Positions 23,836 through 33,093 are shown, numbered from the stretch's first letter. The stretch is 64,000 nt of DNA from Pseudomonadota bacterium (GCA_021851875.1 JAJZQI010000003.1:1-64000); one strand, 5' to 3'. Notes: generated by a model from the letters alone, not told the origin. Made by a program: numbers and translations.

Positions 23836-24555
23836 ATGAGTTCCGCAATGAAGTCCGTGGCCGTGATGCGCCATGTTGAATCCGAAGGTCCGGGTTATTT
23901 TGCCACGTTTCTCGCCCGGCATGAAATTCCCTGGCGGTTGATCGCCCTCGACCGGGGGAATGCGTTGCCGGTTTCCGCCAACGATCATTCGGGCTTGGTG
24001 TTCATGGGCGGGCCGATGAGCGTGAACGACGATTTGCCCTGGATTCGCCATGCGCTGCACCTGATCCGGCAGGCGGTGGTAGAGGGGGTGCCGGTGTTGG
24101 GTCATTGTCTTGGCGGTCAATTGATGGCCAAGGCGCTGGGCGCGGAAATCACCCGCAATGCCGTTGCTGAACTGGGCTGGGGCCGCGTGACGCTGGCGCA
24201 GGGCGCTGTGGCGCGCGAATGGTTCGGCGACTTGGCGGCCTTCGATGCCTTTCACTGGCACGGTGAAACGTTTGCCATCCCGGGCGCGGCGAATCTCATC
24301 CTGTCCAGCCCGCATTGCGTCAACCAGGCGTTCGCCATGGGGCCGCATCTGGCGTTGCAGTGCCACATCGAGATGACGGAAGACATGGTGCGCGACTGGG
24401 CGACGACAAACGCGGACGAGGTGGCCGCTGCATCCGCCAGTCCGGCCGTGCTGTCGGCGGAGCAGATGTGTATGCGCTTGCCTGAGCGGCTCGCCGCCTT
24501 GCAAAAGGTGGCCGACTCTGTTTACGGCAAATGGATCGGCCAACTGAAAAAATAA
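23836..24555 (+). CDS. Class I glutamine amidotransferase, GuaA-like
   Basis: A 239-residue stand-alone GATase domain: nucleophile in VLGHCLGGQL, and HWHGETF and QCHIEM near the third catalytic region. The early FMGGPMSVNDD is typical of the GMP-synthase-like amidotransferases of unknown acceptor. Divergent from the protease gene, with 11 bp between starts. Substrate cannot be told from sequence. Confidence 0.87.
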   Translation: MSSAMKSVAVMRHVESEGPGYFATFLARHEIPWRLIALDRGNALPVSANDHSGLVFMGGPMSVNDDLPWIRHALHLIRQAVVEGVPVLGHCLGGQLMAKALGAEITRNAVAELGWGRVTLAQGAVAREWFGDLAAFDAFHWHGETFAIPGAANLILSSPHCVNQAFAMGPHLALQCHIEMTEDMVRDWATTNADEVAAASASPAVLSAEQMCMRLPERLAALQKVADSVYGKWIGQLKK

Positions 24556-24568
24556 GCGTTGCGCCTGT

Positions 24569-25753
24569 TCAATGCGCGTACATGTATTCGCGCGTTAACG
24601 GCATGGCGCCGGTGCCGCCTTTGACCGCCAGTATCTGGTGCAAGGCCATCCAGTTGCTGGCGAACCCGTGTGCGCAGCCAGCCAGATAGATACGCCAGAT
24701 GCGCCAGCGTTTCTCGCCGGCCAGCAGTTTGAGCTGATCGCCGGCCGCCTCGAACCGCTCGGCCCAGTGCTGCAGCGTCATGGCGTAATGGCGTCGCAGA
24801 TTTTCCACGTCAACCGCTTCCAGTCCGGCCGCGCTCATTTCCTGCAGCGCCAGGCCGATATGCGGCAACTCGCCGTGCGGGAAGACATACCGTTCGATGA
24901 AATCGCCGCCGCCGTAAGGCGATTCGGCCGAGTTGGGGTCGCTTGAGGTGATGCCGTGGTTGAGCACGGCGCCGTTGTCTTCCAGCAGATCGTTCAGCTT
25001 GGCAAAATAGCCGCGCAGGTTTTGCAGGCCGACGTGCTCGAACATGCCGACGCTGGTGATCCGGTCGAATTTTCCATGCATGTCGCGGTAATCGATCAGA
25101 TGCACTTCGCAGCGGCCGGTCAGGCCGGCGGCGGCGATCCGTTCCGTCGCCAGTTCATACTGGTTTTGCGACAACGTGATGCCGGTGGCTTGGGCGCCGA
25201 ATTTTTCCGCCGCCCGCAGGATCAGTGCGCCCCAGCCGCAGCCGATGTCGAGCAGGCGGTCGCCGGGCTGAACGCGCAACTTGGTGAGGATATGGTCGAT
25301 TTTCTGCAACTGGGCCTGTTCCAGCGAGTCTTCTGGCGTGCGGAAATAGCCGCAGGAGTAGACCATGTTTTCATCCAGCCAGAGCGAGTAGAAGTCGTTT
25401 GATACGTCGTAGTGATAGGCGATGGCCTCCGCATCCATGCGGCGGGTGTGGCGGGCCTTGCGCGGGCTGCGGCGCATGCGCGTCGAGGCGTGTGACGCAA
25501 GTTGCGTGGCCACGTCGATGATGTGGGTCAAATGACCTTCAACGTCGATTTTCCCCTCCACATAAGCCTGCCCCAGCCGGTCCAGCGTGGGCGTCAGCAC
25601 GTGCCTCAGGGCTCCCATGCTGGAAACGCCGATGACCACCGCCGGCATGCTGCCAAGATCGGCTTCGGTGCCGTTCCACAGGCGGATGCGCAAGGGCAGG
25701 TCATGGTCGCGCATGCGGCCGACGAATTTGTCGAAATGCTTTTCCCAGAACAT
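24569..25753 (-). CDS. cfa: Cyclopropane-fatty-acyl-phospholipid synthase
   Basis: From ATG 25753, chosen because GGAGGA lies just upstream, the product has 394 residues. The N-terminal lipid-binding part is followed by the SAM motif LDIGCGWGALIL, then GITLSQNQYELA and YRDMHGKFDRITSVGMFEHV. It methylenates unsaturated phospholipids in the inner membrane. Convergent with the amidotransferase gene. The longer frame to 25861 lacks a ribosome site. Confidence 0.95.
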   Translation of the reverse strand: MFWEKHFDKFVGRMRDHDLPLRIRLWNGTEADLGSMPAVVIGVSSMGALRHVLTPTLDRLGQAYVEGKIDVEGHLTHIIDVATQLASHASTRMRRSPRKARHTRRMDAEAIAYHYDVSNDFYSLWLDENMVYSCGYFRTPEDSLEQAQLQKIDHILTKLRVQPGDRLLDIGCGWGALILRAAEKFGAQATGITLSQNQYELATERIAAAGLTGRCEVHLIDYRDMHGKFDRITSVGMFEHVGLQNLRGYFAKLNDLLEDNGAVLNHGITSSDPNSAESPYGGGDFIERYVFPHGELPHIGLALQEMSAAGLEAVDVENLRRHYAMTLQHWAERFEAAGDQLKLLAGEKRWRIWRIYLAGCAHGFASNWMALHQILAVKGGTGAMPLTREYMYAH

Positions 25754-26101
25754 ATCTGATCCTCCGTGATGAGGCTGTATAGGTAAAGGCAAAACGAAGG
25801 CCGCCAAGCGGCGCTCCATTGTTTGCCGGGGCTCCGTCCGGGCGGTCAGGCTATATGGCACGATGCCCCGGGCACCGATTTTTTAATTGTAGAAATTATT
25901 TCTGAATTTGCCAGTGGGGAAACCGGAGTGATGGCAGGGTATTCCGACCTGGGGAGACCAGGGTTGACCTTGGCGCATTTGGCGGCGCCGCCTTGCGTTT
26001 TGATTGGGTGCAGGGAGAAAATCGTGGCGGTGTGCGGGCCACGGGCCGGCCCCGGTGGTTCAGGGCCGTGCGCCGGCGGAACCGGCGCATCAGGGCGGGT
26101 G
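25754..26101. other. 350-bp spacer, cfa promoter side
   Basis: No gene was found. The part nearest cfa holds an AT-rich stretch (25880-25910) suited to a promoter. A GC hairpin (GCGCCGG/CCGGCGC, 26070-26088) lies just after the yajQ stop but has no T-run. Confidence 0.5.
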
Positions 26102-26596
26102 TCAGTCGCGGAAGTTGTTGTACTGCAGGGGGAAATCGGTGATTTTCTGCCGCAGCAGGGCAATGACTTCCTGCAGGATGTCGCGTTTGGCTCCGGTGAC
26201 GCGCACGGTGTCACCCTGGATGGCCGCCTGGGCTTTCAGTTTGCTGTCCTTGATCAGGCGTACGATGTCCTTGGCGCGATCCTGGTCGATGCCGAGCTTG
26301 AGGCCGAGCACCTGTTTCACCTTGTTGCCGGAGATTTTCTGCACTTCCTTGGCATCCAGACGCTTGGTGCTGTCCTTTTCCTTCTTTTCCATTTCCGGGA
26401 AAAGAATGGCCTTGATCTGGTCGAGCTGGAAGTCGGAGTCGCCGTGCAGCGTGATGAGCTTGTCCTTTTCGTTGAACTCGACCGCGGCGCTGGTGCCCTT
26501 GAAATCGTAGCGGTTGCCGATCTGGCGGCCCGCTACGTCAATGGCGTTTTTCAGCGCCACCATATCGGCTTCCGAGACGACGTCAAAAGAGGGCAT
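26102..26596 (-). CDS. yajQ: YajQ-family nucleotide-binding protein
   Basis: A 164-residue YajQ: MPSFDVVSEADMVALKNAID, NRYDFKG, and the closing KDFPLQ-type block (here ITDFPLQYNNFRD). Xanthomonas and Pseudomonas homologues bind c-di-GMP. No operon partner is evident; ppnP is 14 bp upstream on the same strand. Confidence 0.95.
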   Translation of the reverse strand: MPSFDVVSEADMVALKNAIDVAGRQIGNRYDFKGTSAAVEFNEKDKLITLHGDSDFQLDQIKAILFPEMEKKEKDSTKRLDAKEVQKISGNKVKQVLGLKLGIDQDRAKDIVRLIKDSKLKAQAAIQGDTVRVTGAKRDILQEVIALLRQKITDFPLQYNNFRD

Positions 26597-26610
26597 CGTG
26601 ACGGTCCTTA

Positions 26611-26922
26611 TTACTCAAAGTGGCAAACGTAGTCCAGCGTTTCGACGGTCTCGATGTCGAAGCTGGAGTTGCCCGGCACGGTGAACTTTTCGCCGCCCTT
26701 GTAGGTTTTCCACTCGGTTTCGCCCTTCAGGCGCACCTTGCAGACACCTTCGTTGATTTCCATCAGTTCCGGCGAGCCGGTATTGAAGGTCAGCGTGCTG
26801 GGGAAAATGACGCCCACGGTCACGCGGGTGCCGTTGGGGAACATGACGGTGTGGCTGACGCACTTGCCGTCGAAATAGACGTTGGCTTTTTTCTTGACGC
26901 TTACATTATCGAATTGTGCCAT
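26611..26922 (-). CDS. ppnP: Pyrimidine/purine nucleoside phosphorylase
   Basis: A 103-residue cupin-fold protein of the PpnP (YaiE) family: [20 protein letters not shown], then [12 protein letters not shown] and a final [17 protein letters not shown]. It phosphorolyses several nucleosides. Length is standard. Confidence 0.93.
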   Translation of the reverse strand: MAQFDNVSVKKKANVYFDGKCVSHTVMFPNGTRVTVGVIFPSTLTFNTGSPELMEINEGVCKVRLKGETEWKTYKGGEKFTVPGNSSFDIETVETLDYVCHFE

Positions 26923-26935
26923 TTGGGCGTATTCC

Positions 26936-28153
26936 TTATCGGTTGTTCAGTTTGGCGGCAATGCGCATGCGCAGTGCATTGAGTTTGATGAAGCCGCCGG
27001 CGTCGGCCTGGTTGTAGGCGCCCGCATCGTCTTCAAAGGTGGCGATGGTCGGGTCGAACAGCGAATCGCTCTTGGAGTCGCGGCCAACTACGATGACGTT
27101 GCCCTTGTACAGTTTCAGCCGGACGGTGCCGTTCACGTGGGTCTGGGTATGGTCGATCAGCACCTGCAGGGCACGGCGTTCCGGCGCCCACCAGTAGCCG
27201 TTGTAGATCATACTGGCGTAGCGCGGCATCAGGTCGTCTTTCAGATGCGCCACTTCGCGGTCCAGCGTGATGGATTCGATGGCGCGGTGCGCGCGCAGCA
27301 TGATAGTGCCGCCCGGGGTTTCATAGCAGCCGCGCGATTTCATGCCGACAAAACGGTTTTCCACCAGATCCAGGCGGCCGATACCGTGCTTGCCGCCCAG
27401 TTTGTTCAGCGTTGCCAGCATGTTGGCGGGCGACAGGCGCTCGCCGTTCAGTGCTACCGGGTCGCCGCCCAGGTATTCCAGTTCGATGTATTCGGCTTCG
27501 TCCGGTGCTTTTTCCGGCGACACGGTCCAGCGCCACATGTCTTCTTCCGCCTCGGCCGCCGGGTTTTCCAGATGGCGGCCCTCATAGCTGATGTGCAGCA
27601 GGTTGGCGTCCATGGAGTAGGGACTGCCGCCCTGGCGGTGTTTCATTTCGATGGGAATACCGTGCTTCTCTGCGTAGTTCAGCAGTTTCTCGCGCGACAG
27701 CAGATCCCATTCGCGCCACGGGGCGATAATTTTGATGTCGGGTTTCAGCGCATAGGCGCCCAGTTCGAAACGCACCTGGTCGTTGCCTTTGCCGGTTGCG
27801 CCATGGGAAATGGTGTCCGCGCCTGTCATGTTGGCGATCTCGATCAGCCGTTTGGCGATCAGCGGCCGGGCGATGGAGGTACCCAGCAGGTATTCGCCTT
27901 CATAGACGGTGTTGGCGCGGAACATCGGGAAAACGAAGTCGCGTACGAATTCTTCCTTCAGGTCGTCGATGAAGATTTCCTTCACGCCGAATTTCTTGGC
28001 CTTTTCGCGCGCCGGTTCCAGTTCCTCGCCCTGACCCAGATCGGCGGTAAAGGTGACGATTTCACACTGATAGGTGTCTTGCAGCCACTTCAGGATAACG
28101 GATGTGTCCAGGCCGCCCGAGTAGGCGAGAACGACTTTATTTACAGAACTCAA
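26936..28153 (-). CDS. argG: Argininosuccinate synthase
   Basis: ArgG of 405 residues joining citrulline and aspartate with ATP. The ATP loop [13 protein letters not shown] and the [15 protein letters not shown] and YAEKHGIPI blocks are present. The likely start is TTG 28153: CTGGAG lies 6 nt upstream and this gives the usual [14 protein letters not shown] beginning; the ATG at 28210 would add 19 non-conserved residues. It follows argF by 64 bp. Confidence 0.95.
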   Translation of the reverse strand: MSSVNKVVLAYSGGLDTSVILKWLQDTYQCEIVTFTADLGQGEELEPAREKAKKFGVKEIFIDDLKEEFVRDFVFPMFRANTVYEGEYLLGTSIARPLIAKRLIEIANMTGADTISHGATGKGNDQVRFELGAYALKPDIKIIAPWREWDLLSREKLLNYAEKHGIPIEMKHRQGGSPYSMDANLLHISYEGRHLENPAAEAEEDMWRWTVSPEKAPDEAEYIELEYLGGDPVALNGERLSPANMLATLNKLGGKHGIGRLDLVENRFVGMKSRGCYETPGGTIMLRAHRAIESITLDREVAHLKDDLMPRYASMIYNGYWWAPERRALQVLIDHTQTHVNGTVRLKLYKGNVIVVGRDSKSDSLFDPTIATFEDDAGAYNQADAGGFIKLNALRMRIAAKLNNR

Positions 28154-28217
28154 TTTTTGCTCCAGTAGAGTAAAACGCCGGGGCGGAGCGGAACTCGACG
28201 CCGCCGGCACGACATTT

Positions 28218-29138
28218 TCAGGGGGTGATCTTGCCCAGCATCAGGTATTCCATCAGCGCTTTCTGGGTGTGCAGGCGGTTTTCCGCCTCATCCCATACCA
28301 CGCTGTGCGTGCCATCGATGACATCGGCGGAGACTTCCTCGCCGCGATGGGCGGGCAGGCAGTGCATGAACAGTGAATCGGGCTTGGCGATGCGCATCAT
28401 GTCGGCGTCAACCTGCCAGTCTTCAAAGGCTTTGCGGCGTTCTTCGTTTTCCGCTTCAAAGCCCATGCTGGTCCACACATCGGTGGTCACCAGGTCGGCG
28501 CCGCGGGCGGCTTCCATCGGGTCGGCAAATTCCTCGTAATGGTCGGTGCCGTACAGGCCGGCGCGCTCCGGTTCCACTTCATAACCGGGCGGGGTGGAGA
28601 CATGCACGTTGAAGTCGAAAATCTCCGCCGCCTGCAGCCAGGTATTGCACATATTGTTGGAATCGCCGATCCAGGCCACCGTTTTGCCTTTGATCGAGCC
28701 GCGCTGCTCGATATAAGTGAAGATGTCGGCCATGATCTGGCACGGATGGTATTCGTTGGTCAGACCGTTGATGACGGGCACGCGCGAATTGCCGGCGAAA
28801 CGCTCGATGATGTCCTGTTCAAAGGTGCGGATCATCACCACGTCGACCATGCGGGAAATGACCTGAGCCGCATCTTCCACCGGTTCGCCGCGGCCCAGCT
28901 GGGTGTCGCGGGTGTTGAGGTAGATGGCGGCGCCGCCCAGCTGATGCATGCCGGCCTCGAACGACAGACGGGTGCGGGTCGAGTTTTTCTCGAAGATCAT
29001 CGCCAGGGTGCGGTCGGCCAGCGGGTGATAGGGGACGTAGCGCTTGAAGCGGTCCTTGATCCAGCTGGTACGGGCGAATACGTATTCGTACTCTGCCAGT
29101 GTCAGGTCCTTGAATTGCAGATAATGTTTTACCGTCAT
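28218..29138 (-). CDS. argF: Ornithine carbamoyltransferase
   Basis: A 306-residue enzyme forming citrulline. The carbamoyl-phosphate loop [11 protein letters not shown], DHxQC-equivalent [11 protein letters not shown] and [10 protein letters not shown] are intact. It precedes argG on the same strand, so argF-argG probably form an operon, separated from argD by a terminator. Confidence 0.96.
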   Translation of the reverse strand: MTVKHYLQFKDLTLAEYEYVFARTSWIKDRFKRYVPYHPLADRTLAMIFEKNSTRTRLSFEAGMHQLGGAAIYLNTRDTQLGRGEPVEDAAQVISRMVDVVMIRTFEQDIIERFAGNSRVPVINGLTNEYHPCQIMADIFTYIEQRGSIKGKTVAWIGDSNNMCNTWLQAAEIFDFNVHVSTPPGYEVEPERAGLYGTDHYEEFADPMEAARGADLVTTDVWTSMGFEAENEERRKAFEDWQVDADMMRIAKPDSLFMHCLPAHRGEEVSADVIDGTHSVVWDEAENRLHTQKALMEYLMLGKITP

Positions 29139-29189
29139 AGGGTATTCCGTCCTCCCCGCAGGGCGACGGCTCCTTCTTTAAGCTTACTG

Positions 29190-29216
29190 AAAAAGCCGGC
29201 TGGTCGGGCCAGCCGG
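29190..29216 (-). terminator. Rho-independent terminator of argD
   Basis: On the minus strand CCGGCTGG-CCCGA-CCAGCCGG is followed by CTTTTT. It lies about 90 bp past the argD stop and before argF, separating the two transcripts. Confidence 0.75.
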
Positions 29217-29302
29217 GTCGCCGGCACATGCTATGTTTGGCCGGCCTGCATTGACGCGTTCGATCAATGCCGCAGGGCAAGGCCCTGCAGGAGCGCGTTG
29301 CT

Positions 29303-30475
29303 TTATGCTCCCAGAAATTTGCGAATCTGCGCCGCCAGGATCTGCACCAGCAGCATGGCCTCGGTTTCATTCATGATCAGCGGCGGCAGCAGGCGCACGA
29401 CCGTGTCGGCGGTGACGTTGATCAGCAGGCCCGCAGCGCGGCAGGCAGCCACCAGATCGCCGCAGGGGCGATCGAGCTCGATGCCGATCAGCATGCCGCA
29501 GTTGCGCGTGGTGACCACGCCGGCAACACCTTGCAGGGCGCTGGCCATCTGGCTGCGGATCAGGTCGCCGATCTTGCTGGCGTTGCTGCACAGGCGCTCT
29601 TCCTCAATGGCGCTCAGGGTGGCCAGAGCAGCCGTACAGGCCAAGGGATTGCCGCCGAAGGTGGAGCCGTGGTTGCCGGGCTGGAATACATCGGCCGCCG
29701 CGCCGCGCGCCAGGCAGGCGCCCACCGGCACGCCGGAACCCAGGCCCTTGGCCAGCGTCATCACGTCGGGCATGATGCCGCTGTGCTGGAAGCCGAACCA
29801 CTTGCCGGTACGGCCGATGCCGGTCTGCACCTCGTCCAGCATCAGCAGCCAGCCGTTTTTGTCGCATTTTTCCCGCAGCTGTTGCAGGTAGCCGGCAGCG
29901 GGAATGTTGATGCCGCCTTCGCCCTGCACCGGCTCAACCAGAATGGCGACCACGCTGTCGTTGTGTTCGGCGATTTGGCGGATGGCTTCCATGTCGTTAT
30001 ACGGCACGCGGGCGAAGCCGCTGACCAGCGGTTCGAAGCCTGCCTGCACCTTGCGGTTGCCGGTCGCGGTCAGGGTCGCCATGGTGCGGCCGTGGAAGCT
30101 TTTTTCCGTGACGATGATGGTCGGGTTTTCGATGCCCTTCCTGTGGCCGTACAGACGAGCGAGCTTGATGGCGGCTTCGTTCGCCTCCGCGCCGGAGTTG
30201 CAGAAAAACATCTTGTCCATGCCGGACAGGGCAGCCAGTTTGTCGGCCAGTTCTTCCTGTCGCAGTACGTTGTACAGATTGGAGGTGTGGATGACCTGTT
30301 TGGCCTGCTCGCAGATGGCCTGGGTCAGTTTCGGGTGGGCGTGGCCCAGCCCGTTGACGGCCACGCCGGCCACGCCGTCGAGGTATTTCTTGCCTTCAGT
30401 GTCCCACAGCCAGACACCTTCGCCACGCGTGAAAGCGATCGGCTGCCGGGGATACGTATTCATCAGATGCGTCAT
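29303..30475 (-). CDS. argD: Acetylornithine aminotransferase
   Basis: From ATG 30475 the product has 390 residues (ATG 30463 is an alternative). It is a class III PLP transaminase: NSGAEANEAAIKLAR, DEVQTGIGRTGKWFG and the PLP lysine in MTLAKGLGSG. It converts N-acetylglutamate semialdehyde to acetylornithine. A terminator-like hairpin lies between its possible promoter and the start. Confidence 0.95.
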   Translation of the reverse strand: MTHLMNTYPRQPIAFTRGEGVWLWDTEGKKYLDGVAGVAVNGLGHAHPKLTQAICEQAKQVIHTSNLYNVLRQEELADKLAALSGMDKMFFCNSGAEANEAAIKLARLYGHRKGIENPTIIVTEKSFHGRTMATLTATGNRKVQAGFEPLVSGFARVPYNDMEAIRQIAEHNDSVVAILVEPVQGEGGINIPAAGYLQQLREKCDKNGWLLMLDEVQTGIGRTGKWFGFQHSGIMPDVMTLAKGLGSGVPVGACLARGAAADVFQPGNHGSTFGGNPLACTAALATLSAIEEERLCSNASKIGDLIRSQMASALQGVAGVVTTRNCGMLIGIELDRPCGDLVAACRAAGLLINVTADTVVRLLPPLIMNETEAMLLVQILAAQIRKFLGA

Positions 30476-30485
30476 GGTGTATAAC

Positions 30486-30533
30486 CTAAAAAAACAAAAC
30501 ACACGGGCGAACCGTGTGCAAAAAAACACTATA
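30486..30533 (-). promoter_or_regulatory. Possible argD leader with terminator-like hairpin
   Basis: On the minus strand a possible -10 (TATAGT, 30528-30533) is followed by CACACGG-TTCGC-CCGTGTG (30500-30518) and a T-rich tract (TTTTGTTTTTTT), then the argD ribosome site. The hairpin has the shape of an intrinsic terminator but no minus-strand gene lies upstream, so it may attenuate argD. The -35 match is poor. Confidence 0.4.
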
Positions 30534-30583
30534 CCGCAAAGTCGGCATTTGGGGTAGGGTGGGACCGGCGTGAAGGAGGGGGT

Positions 30584-31264
30584 ATGCGGGAAGACGGGAG
30601 CGCGCGACGCAACTATCTGAAAACATTGCTGCTGACGGCCGGCGGCATGGGGCTGATGGGGGCGATGCGGCAATTGCTGGCGGCGGGCGAAAGTCCGGTG
30701 CTGCCGGGGGTGGCGCGGCTGGAGGGTGTTTTGCGCGTAAACGGCAAGTCCTTGCGGCCAGGGGATGCCGTCAGCCTGCCCGCTACGCTTGAAAGCGGCG
30801 CCGATAGCCGGGCGGTGTTCGTCGTTGGCAGGAGTGCTTTTCTGGTGCGCGACAACGTGCGGGTGGAACTGTCCGGCGAGGGGGATGTCGTGCGCTCAAT
30901 GCGCGTGCTGACCGGCCGGATTCTTTCCGTATTCGAGCATGGAGCCCGCGAGGTGCGGACGCCGGCTGCGGTGATCGGCATACGCGGCACGGGCATGTAC
31001 CTGGATGTGATGCCGGAACAGACCTACTTCTGCCTGTGTTACGGCGAAGCCGACTTGATGGCGGTGGATTACCCCGTTTGGCATGAACACCTGCAAACGC
31101 ATCACCATGATTCTCCGCGCATGATTTATGCCAGCGGCGAGCAAATGATCGTGAGGGAGAGAGTGAAGGGGCACGACGATGACGAACTGATCATGCTGGA
31201 AGCGCTGGTCGGCCGGGTGCCGCCGTTCCATTCTGCCTGGGGCGGTGGGCCGTCGGCTTATTGA
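30584..31264 (+). CDS. FecR-domain protein with Tat signal
   Basis: A 226-residue protein starting with a Tat-like signal (SARRNYLK followed by LLLTAGGMGLMGAM). The body is a FecR fold: ARLEGVLRVNGKSLRPGDAV, SRAVFVVGRSAFLVRDNVRV and VRTPAAVIGIRGTGMYLDV. No FecI sigma factor or TonB receptor is nearby, so it is probably a stand-alone periplasmic FecR-like protein rather than an anti-sigma factor. Divergent from argD. Confidence 0.8.
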   Translation: MREDGSARRNYLKTLLLTAGGMGLMGAMRQLLAAGESPVLPGVARLEGVLRVNGKSLRPGDAVSLPATLESGADSRAVFVVGRSAFLVRDNVRVELSGEGDVVRSMRVLTGRILSVFEHGAREVRTPAAVIGIRGTGMYLDVMPEQTYFCLCYGEADLMAVDYPVWHEHLQTHHHDSPRMIYASGEQMIVRERVKGHDDDELIMLEALVGRVPPFHSAWGGGPSAY

Positions 31265-31339
31265 TGACGCCAAGTGGGGCACCACATCGCCGCCAGACTC
31301 TGCTAGAATACAGGCAGTGCAACTCACAAGAATAATGCC

Positions 31340-31633
31340 ATGTCTGCTATCACCACAGATGATGTCGTAATCAAGGGCGTTACGTCGGCTGGCCGTACCT
31401 TTCGGCCGAGTGACTGGGCTGAGCGTCTGTCAGGCGTGCTGTCGACCTACGGCGACGATCACCGCATGAGTTATTCTCCCTATGTGCGGCCGCGCACGCT
31501 GGACGGGGTGAAATGCGTCATTGTCAACAAGCGGTTGCAGGAAGCCGATCCCCGGGCCTACGACTTTGTCATGAAGTTCGCCCAGAGCAATGATTTGCAG
31601 GTGGTGGACGGCGGCGAGTTTGGCGCGCGTTGA
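31340..31633 (+). CDS. DUF3579 protein
   Basis: A 97-residue protein matching DUF3579, a family largely confined to Betaproteobacteria: VIKGVTSAGRTFRPSDWAER, then YSPYVRPRTLDGVKCVIV and LQEADPRAYDFVMKFA. Function unknown. Confidence 0.85.
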   Translation: MSAITTDDVVIKGVTSAGRTFRPSDWAERLSGVLSTYGDDHRMSYSPYVRPRTLDGVKCVIVNKRLQEADPRAYDFVMKFAQSNDLQVVDGGEFGAR

Positions 31634-31654
31634 GCCGGTTATCCCGCATACAAT

Positions 31655-31684
31655 AAAAAAGCCCACGTAACTGTGGGCTTTTTT
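31655..31684. terminator. Bidirectional terminator
   Basis: AAAAAAGCCCAC-GTAACT-GTGGGCTTTTTT forms a perfect 12-bp stem with T-runs on both strands. It ends the DUF3579 gene and the opposing mer genes. Confidence 0.92.
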
Positions 31685-31697
31685 ATTTGGGGCTTTT

Positions 31698-31925
31698 TTA
31701 TGTGCCGCTGCAGCAGCCGCTTTTGCCGTTTTGCTGGATCGGCGGGCATGGTACGGTGCCGTAGGAGCAGTATACGCAGCAGTCGCCCGCCAGGGGGCGC
31801 AGCAGCGTATGGCAGGCTTCGCACTCATAAAACCACTGACAGGCGTCGGTCGGCATTTGCTCGGTCTTGCTGTGTCCGCAATGCGGACAGGTGAGCGTCG
31901 AATGCGTGATGATTTCACTTTGCAT
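31698..31925 (-). CDS. GDCCVxC-domain mer-associated protein
   Basis: A 75-residue cysteine-rich protein: CPHCGHSK, YECEACHTLLRP, then GDCCVYCSYGTVPCPPIQ. The GDCCVxC family contains selenoproteins in some bacteria; here all positions are Cys codons (TGC). It is last in the merT-merP unit, overlapping merP by 11 bp, and probably handles Hg or another thiophilic metal. Confidence 0.85.
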   Translation of the reverse strand: MQSEIITHSTLTCPHCGHSKTEQMPTDACQWFYECEACHTLLRPLAGDCCVYCSYGTVPCPPIQQNGKSGCCSGT

Positions 31926-32208
31926 GGCTTTTCCCTATGACCCGCGAGGGATACCCGGCCTCGAAGGTGGCGTCGGTAATGATTTTCTCGTTGGTCCTGC
32001 GGTCGTCGTAGTGCACCACGGCCTGGTGGGTTTCAAGCTGAACCTTGGCGTTTGTCACGCCGTCGACCTGCTCCAGCGCTTTCTTGACGGTAATCGGGCA
32101 GGCGGGGCAGGTCATGCCGGATACGTCGAGCGTTATGGTGCGCGGGCCGGCCAGGGCGGCGGGGGAAACGGCAAATAGGGCGGTTAACAATACATAAACA
32201 AGTTTCAT
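31915..32208 (-). CDS. merP: MerP periplasmic mercury-binding protein
   Basis: A 97-residue protein with a signal peptide (LLTALFAVSPAALA) and a heavy-metal-associated domain with GMTCPACPITVKKAL, exactly the MerP site. It hands Hg(II) to MerT. 10 bp after merT. Confidence 0.95.
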   Translation of the reverse strand: MKLVYVLLTALFAVSPAALAGPRTITLDVSGMTCPACPITVKKALEQVDGVTNAKVQLETHQAVVHYDDRRTNEKIITDATFEAGYPSRVIGKSHAK

Positions 32209-32218
32209 GACGGCTCCA

Positions 32219-32557
32219 TTAGTAAAAGAGAGGGGCGTACCAGGGGAATGTCAGGATGGCCAGCAGGGGGAGGATGGCCAGCCAGAACACCCACTTCTGC
32301 CAGCGGGCATGCGATCCGCTTGAACAGGGGCGGCCGCTGGCGCAGGTGACGGCGGGGCGGTAAATGCTGCGCCAGGCGCGGTAGATAAAATAAAGCGACA
32401 GGGCGAGGAACACCGGGCGGATCGTTTCCAGGCGGGTCATATTGGCAATCCAGCTGCCGCTGATGCCCAGCATGACGAGAACGAGCGGTCCGACGCAACA
32501 GAGTGAGGCGCCGAGCGTGGCGATGCCTCCGGCTAGCAGGTTGTATCTGAAACGCAT
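32219..32557 (-). CDS. merT: MerT mercury transporter
   Basis: A 112-residue inner-membrane protein with three membrane segments. The first has the CC pair (LGASLCCVGPLVL), and a second cysteine pair (TCASGRPC) lies in the loop, as in MerT. It imports Hg(II) for reduction by MerA, but merA is not in this locus. Confidence 0.93.
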   Translation of the reverse strand: MRFRYNLLAGGIATLGASLCCVGPLVLVMLGISGSWIANMTRLETIRPVFLALSLYFIYRAWRSIYRPAVTCASGRPCSSGSHARWQKWVFWLAILPLLAILTFPWYAPLFY

Positions 32558-32589
32558 GGCTGTCCTTTCTTGCTGATGAGGTATGCGGT

Positions 32590-32621
32590 AGGATAGATTC
32601 CGTACCTAAGTACGGAGTCAA
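32590..32621 (-). promoter_or_regulatory. mer promoter and MerR operator
   Basis: On the minus strand TTGACT, a 19-bp spacer and CTATCC (TATCCT with 20 bp) form the overlong MerR-type promoter. The spacer contains the dyad CCGTAC-TTAG-GTACGG (32600-32615), the classical MerR binding site, between merR and merT. Confidence 0.93.
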
Positions 32622-32625
32622 GTGC

Positions 32626-33027
32626 ATGAGCGAAATGACGATTGCAGGTTTGGCCGAGGCTGCCGGAGTCAATGTGGAGACCGTCAGGTTCTACCAGCGC
32701 CGCGGTCTTCTGGCAGAGCCGCCCAAGCCGTTAAACGGAGTCAGGCGGTATGGGGTCGATGCGGTGGCCCGTATCCGGTTCGTGAAGTCGGCCCAGCGCC
32801 TGGGGTTCAGGCTGGAAGAAGTGGCCGGTTTGCTGCAGTTGCAGGACGGCCTGCATTGTGCGGAGGCGCGTATTCTGGCGGAAGAGAAGCTGGCCGAGAT
32901 CAGGCGTCGACTCGCCGACCTGCGTGCGATGGAAGAGATGCTGGCCCAGCTGGTCGAGCAATGTCAGGTCGGTGCAGGGCAGGTGGCGTGTCCGCTTATC
33001 GCGGCGCTGGATGGCGCGGGCGGGTAA
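32626..33027 (+). CDS. merR: MerR mercury-responsive regulator
   Basis: A 133-residue MerR with the helix-turn-helix MTIAGLAEAAGVNVETVRFY and the three Hg(II) ligands C78, C113 and C122 (LHCAEAR, EQCQVG, ACPLI). It represses and activates the divergent merT-merP promoter. It reads out into a strong terminator shared with rpsT. Confidence 0.95.
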   Translation: MSEMTIAGLAEAAGVNVETVRFYQRRGLLAEPPKPLNGVRRYGVDAVARIRFVKSAQRLGFRLEEVAGLLQLQDGLHCAEARILAEEKLAEIRRRLADLRAMEEMLAQLVEQCQVGAGQVACPLIAALDGAGG

Positions 33028-33039
33028 TGGCGGGAGAAA

Positions 33040-33072
33040 GCAAAAAAGCCACGCAGTGCGTGGCTTTTTTGC
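33040..33072. terminator. Bidirectional terminator of merR and rpsT
   Basis: GCAAAAAAGCCACGC and GCGTGGCTTTTTTGC pair perfectly over 15 bp with a 3-nt loop and T-runs on both strands. Confidence 0.95.
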
Positions 33073-33093
33073 TTGGAGCGATCACTCGCTGTA

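Noticed and set aside
31698-31925. Possible selenoprotein in the GDCCVxC family
   Set aside because: The critical positions are TGC cysteine codons, there is no in-frame TGA, and no SECIS is needed.
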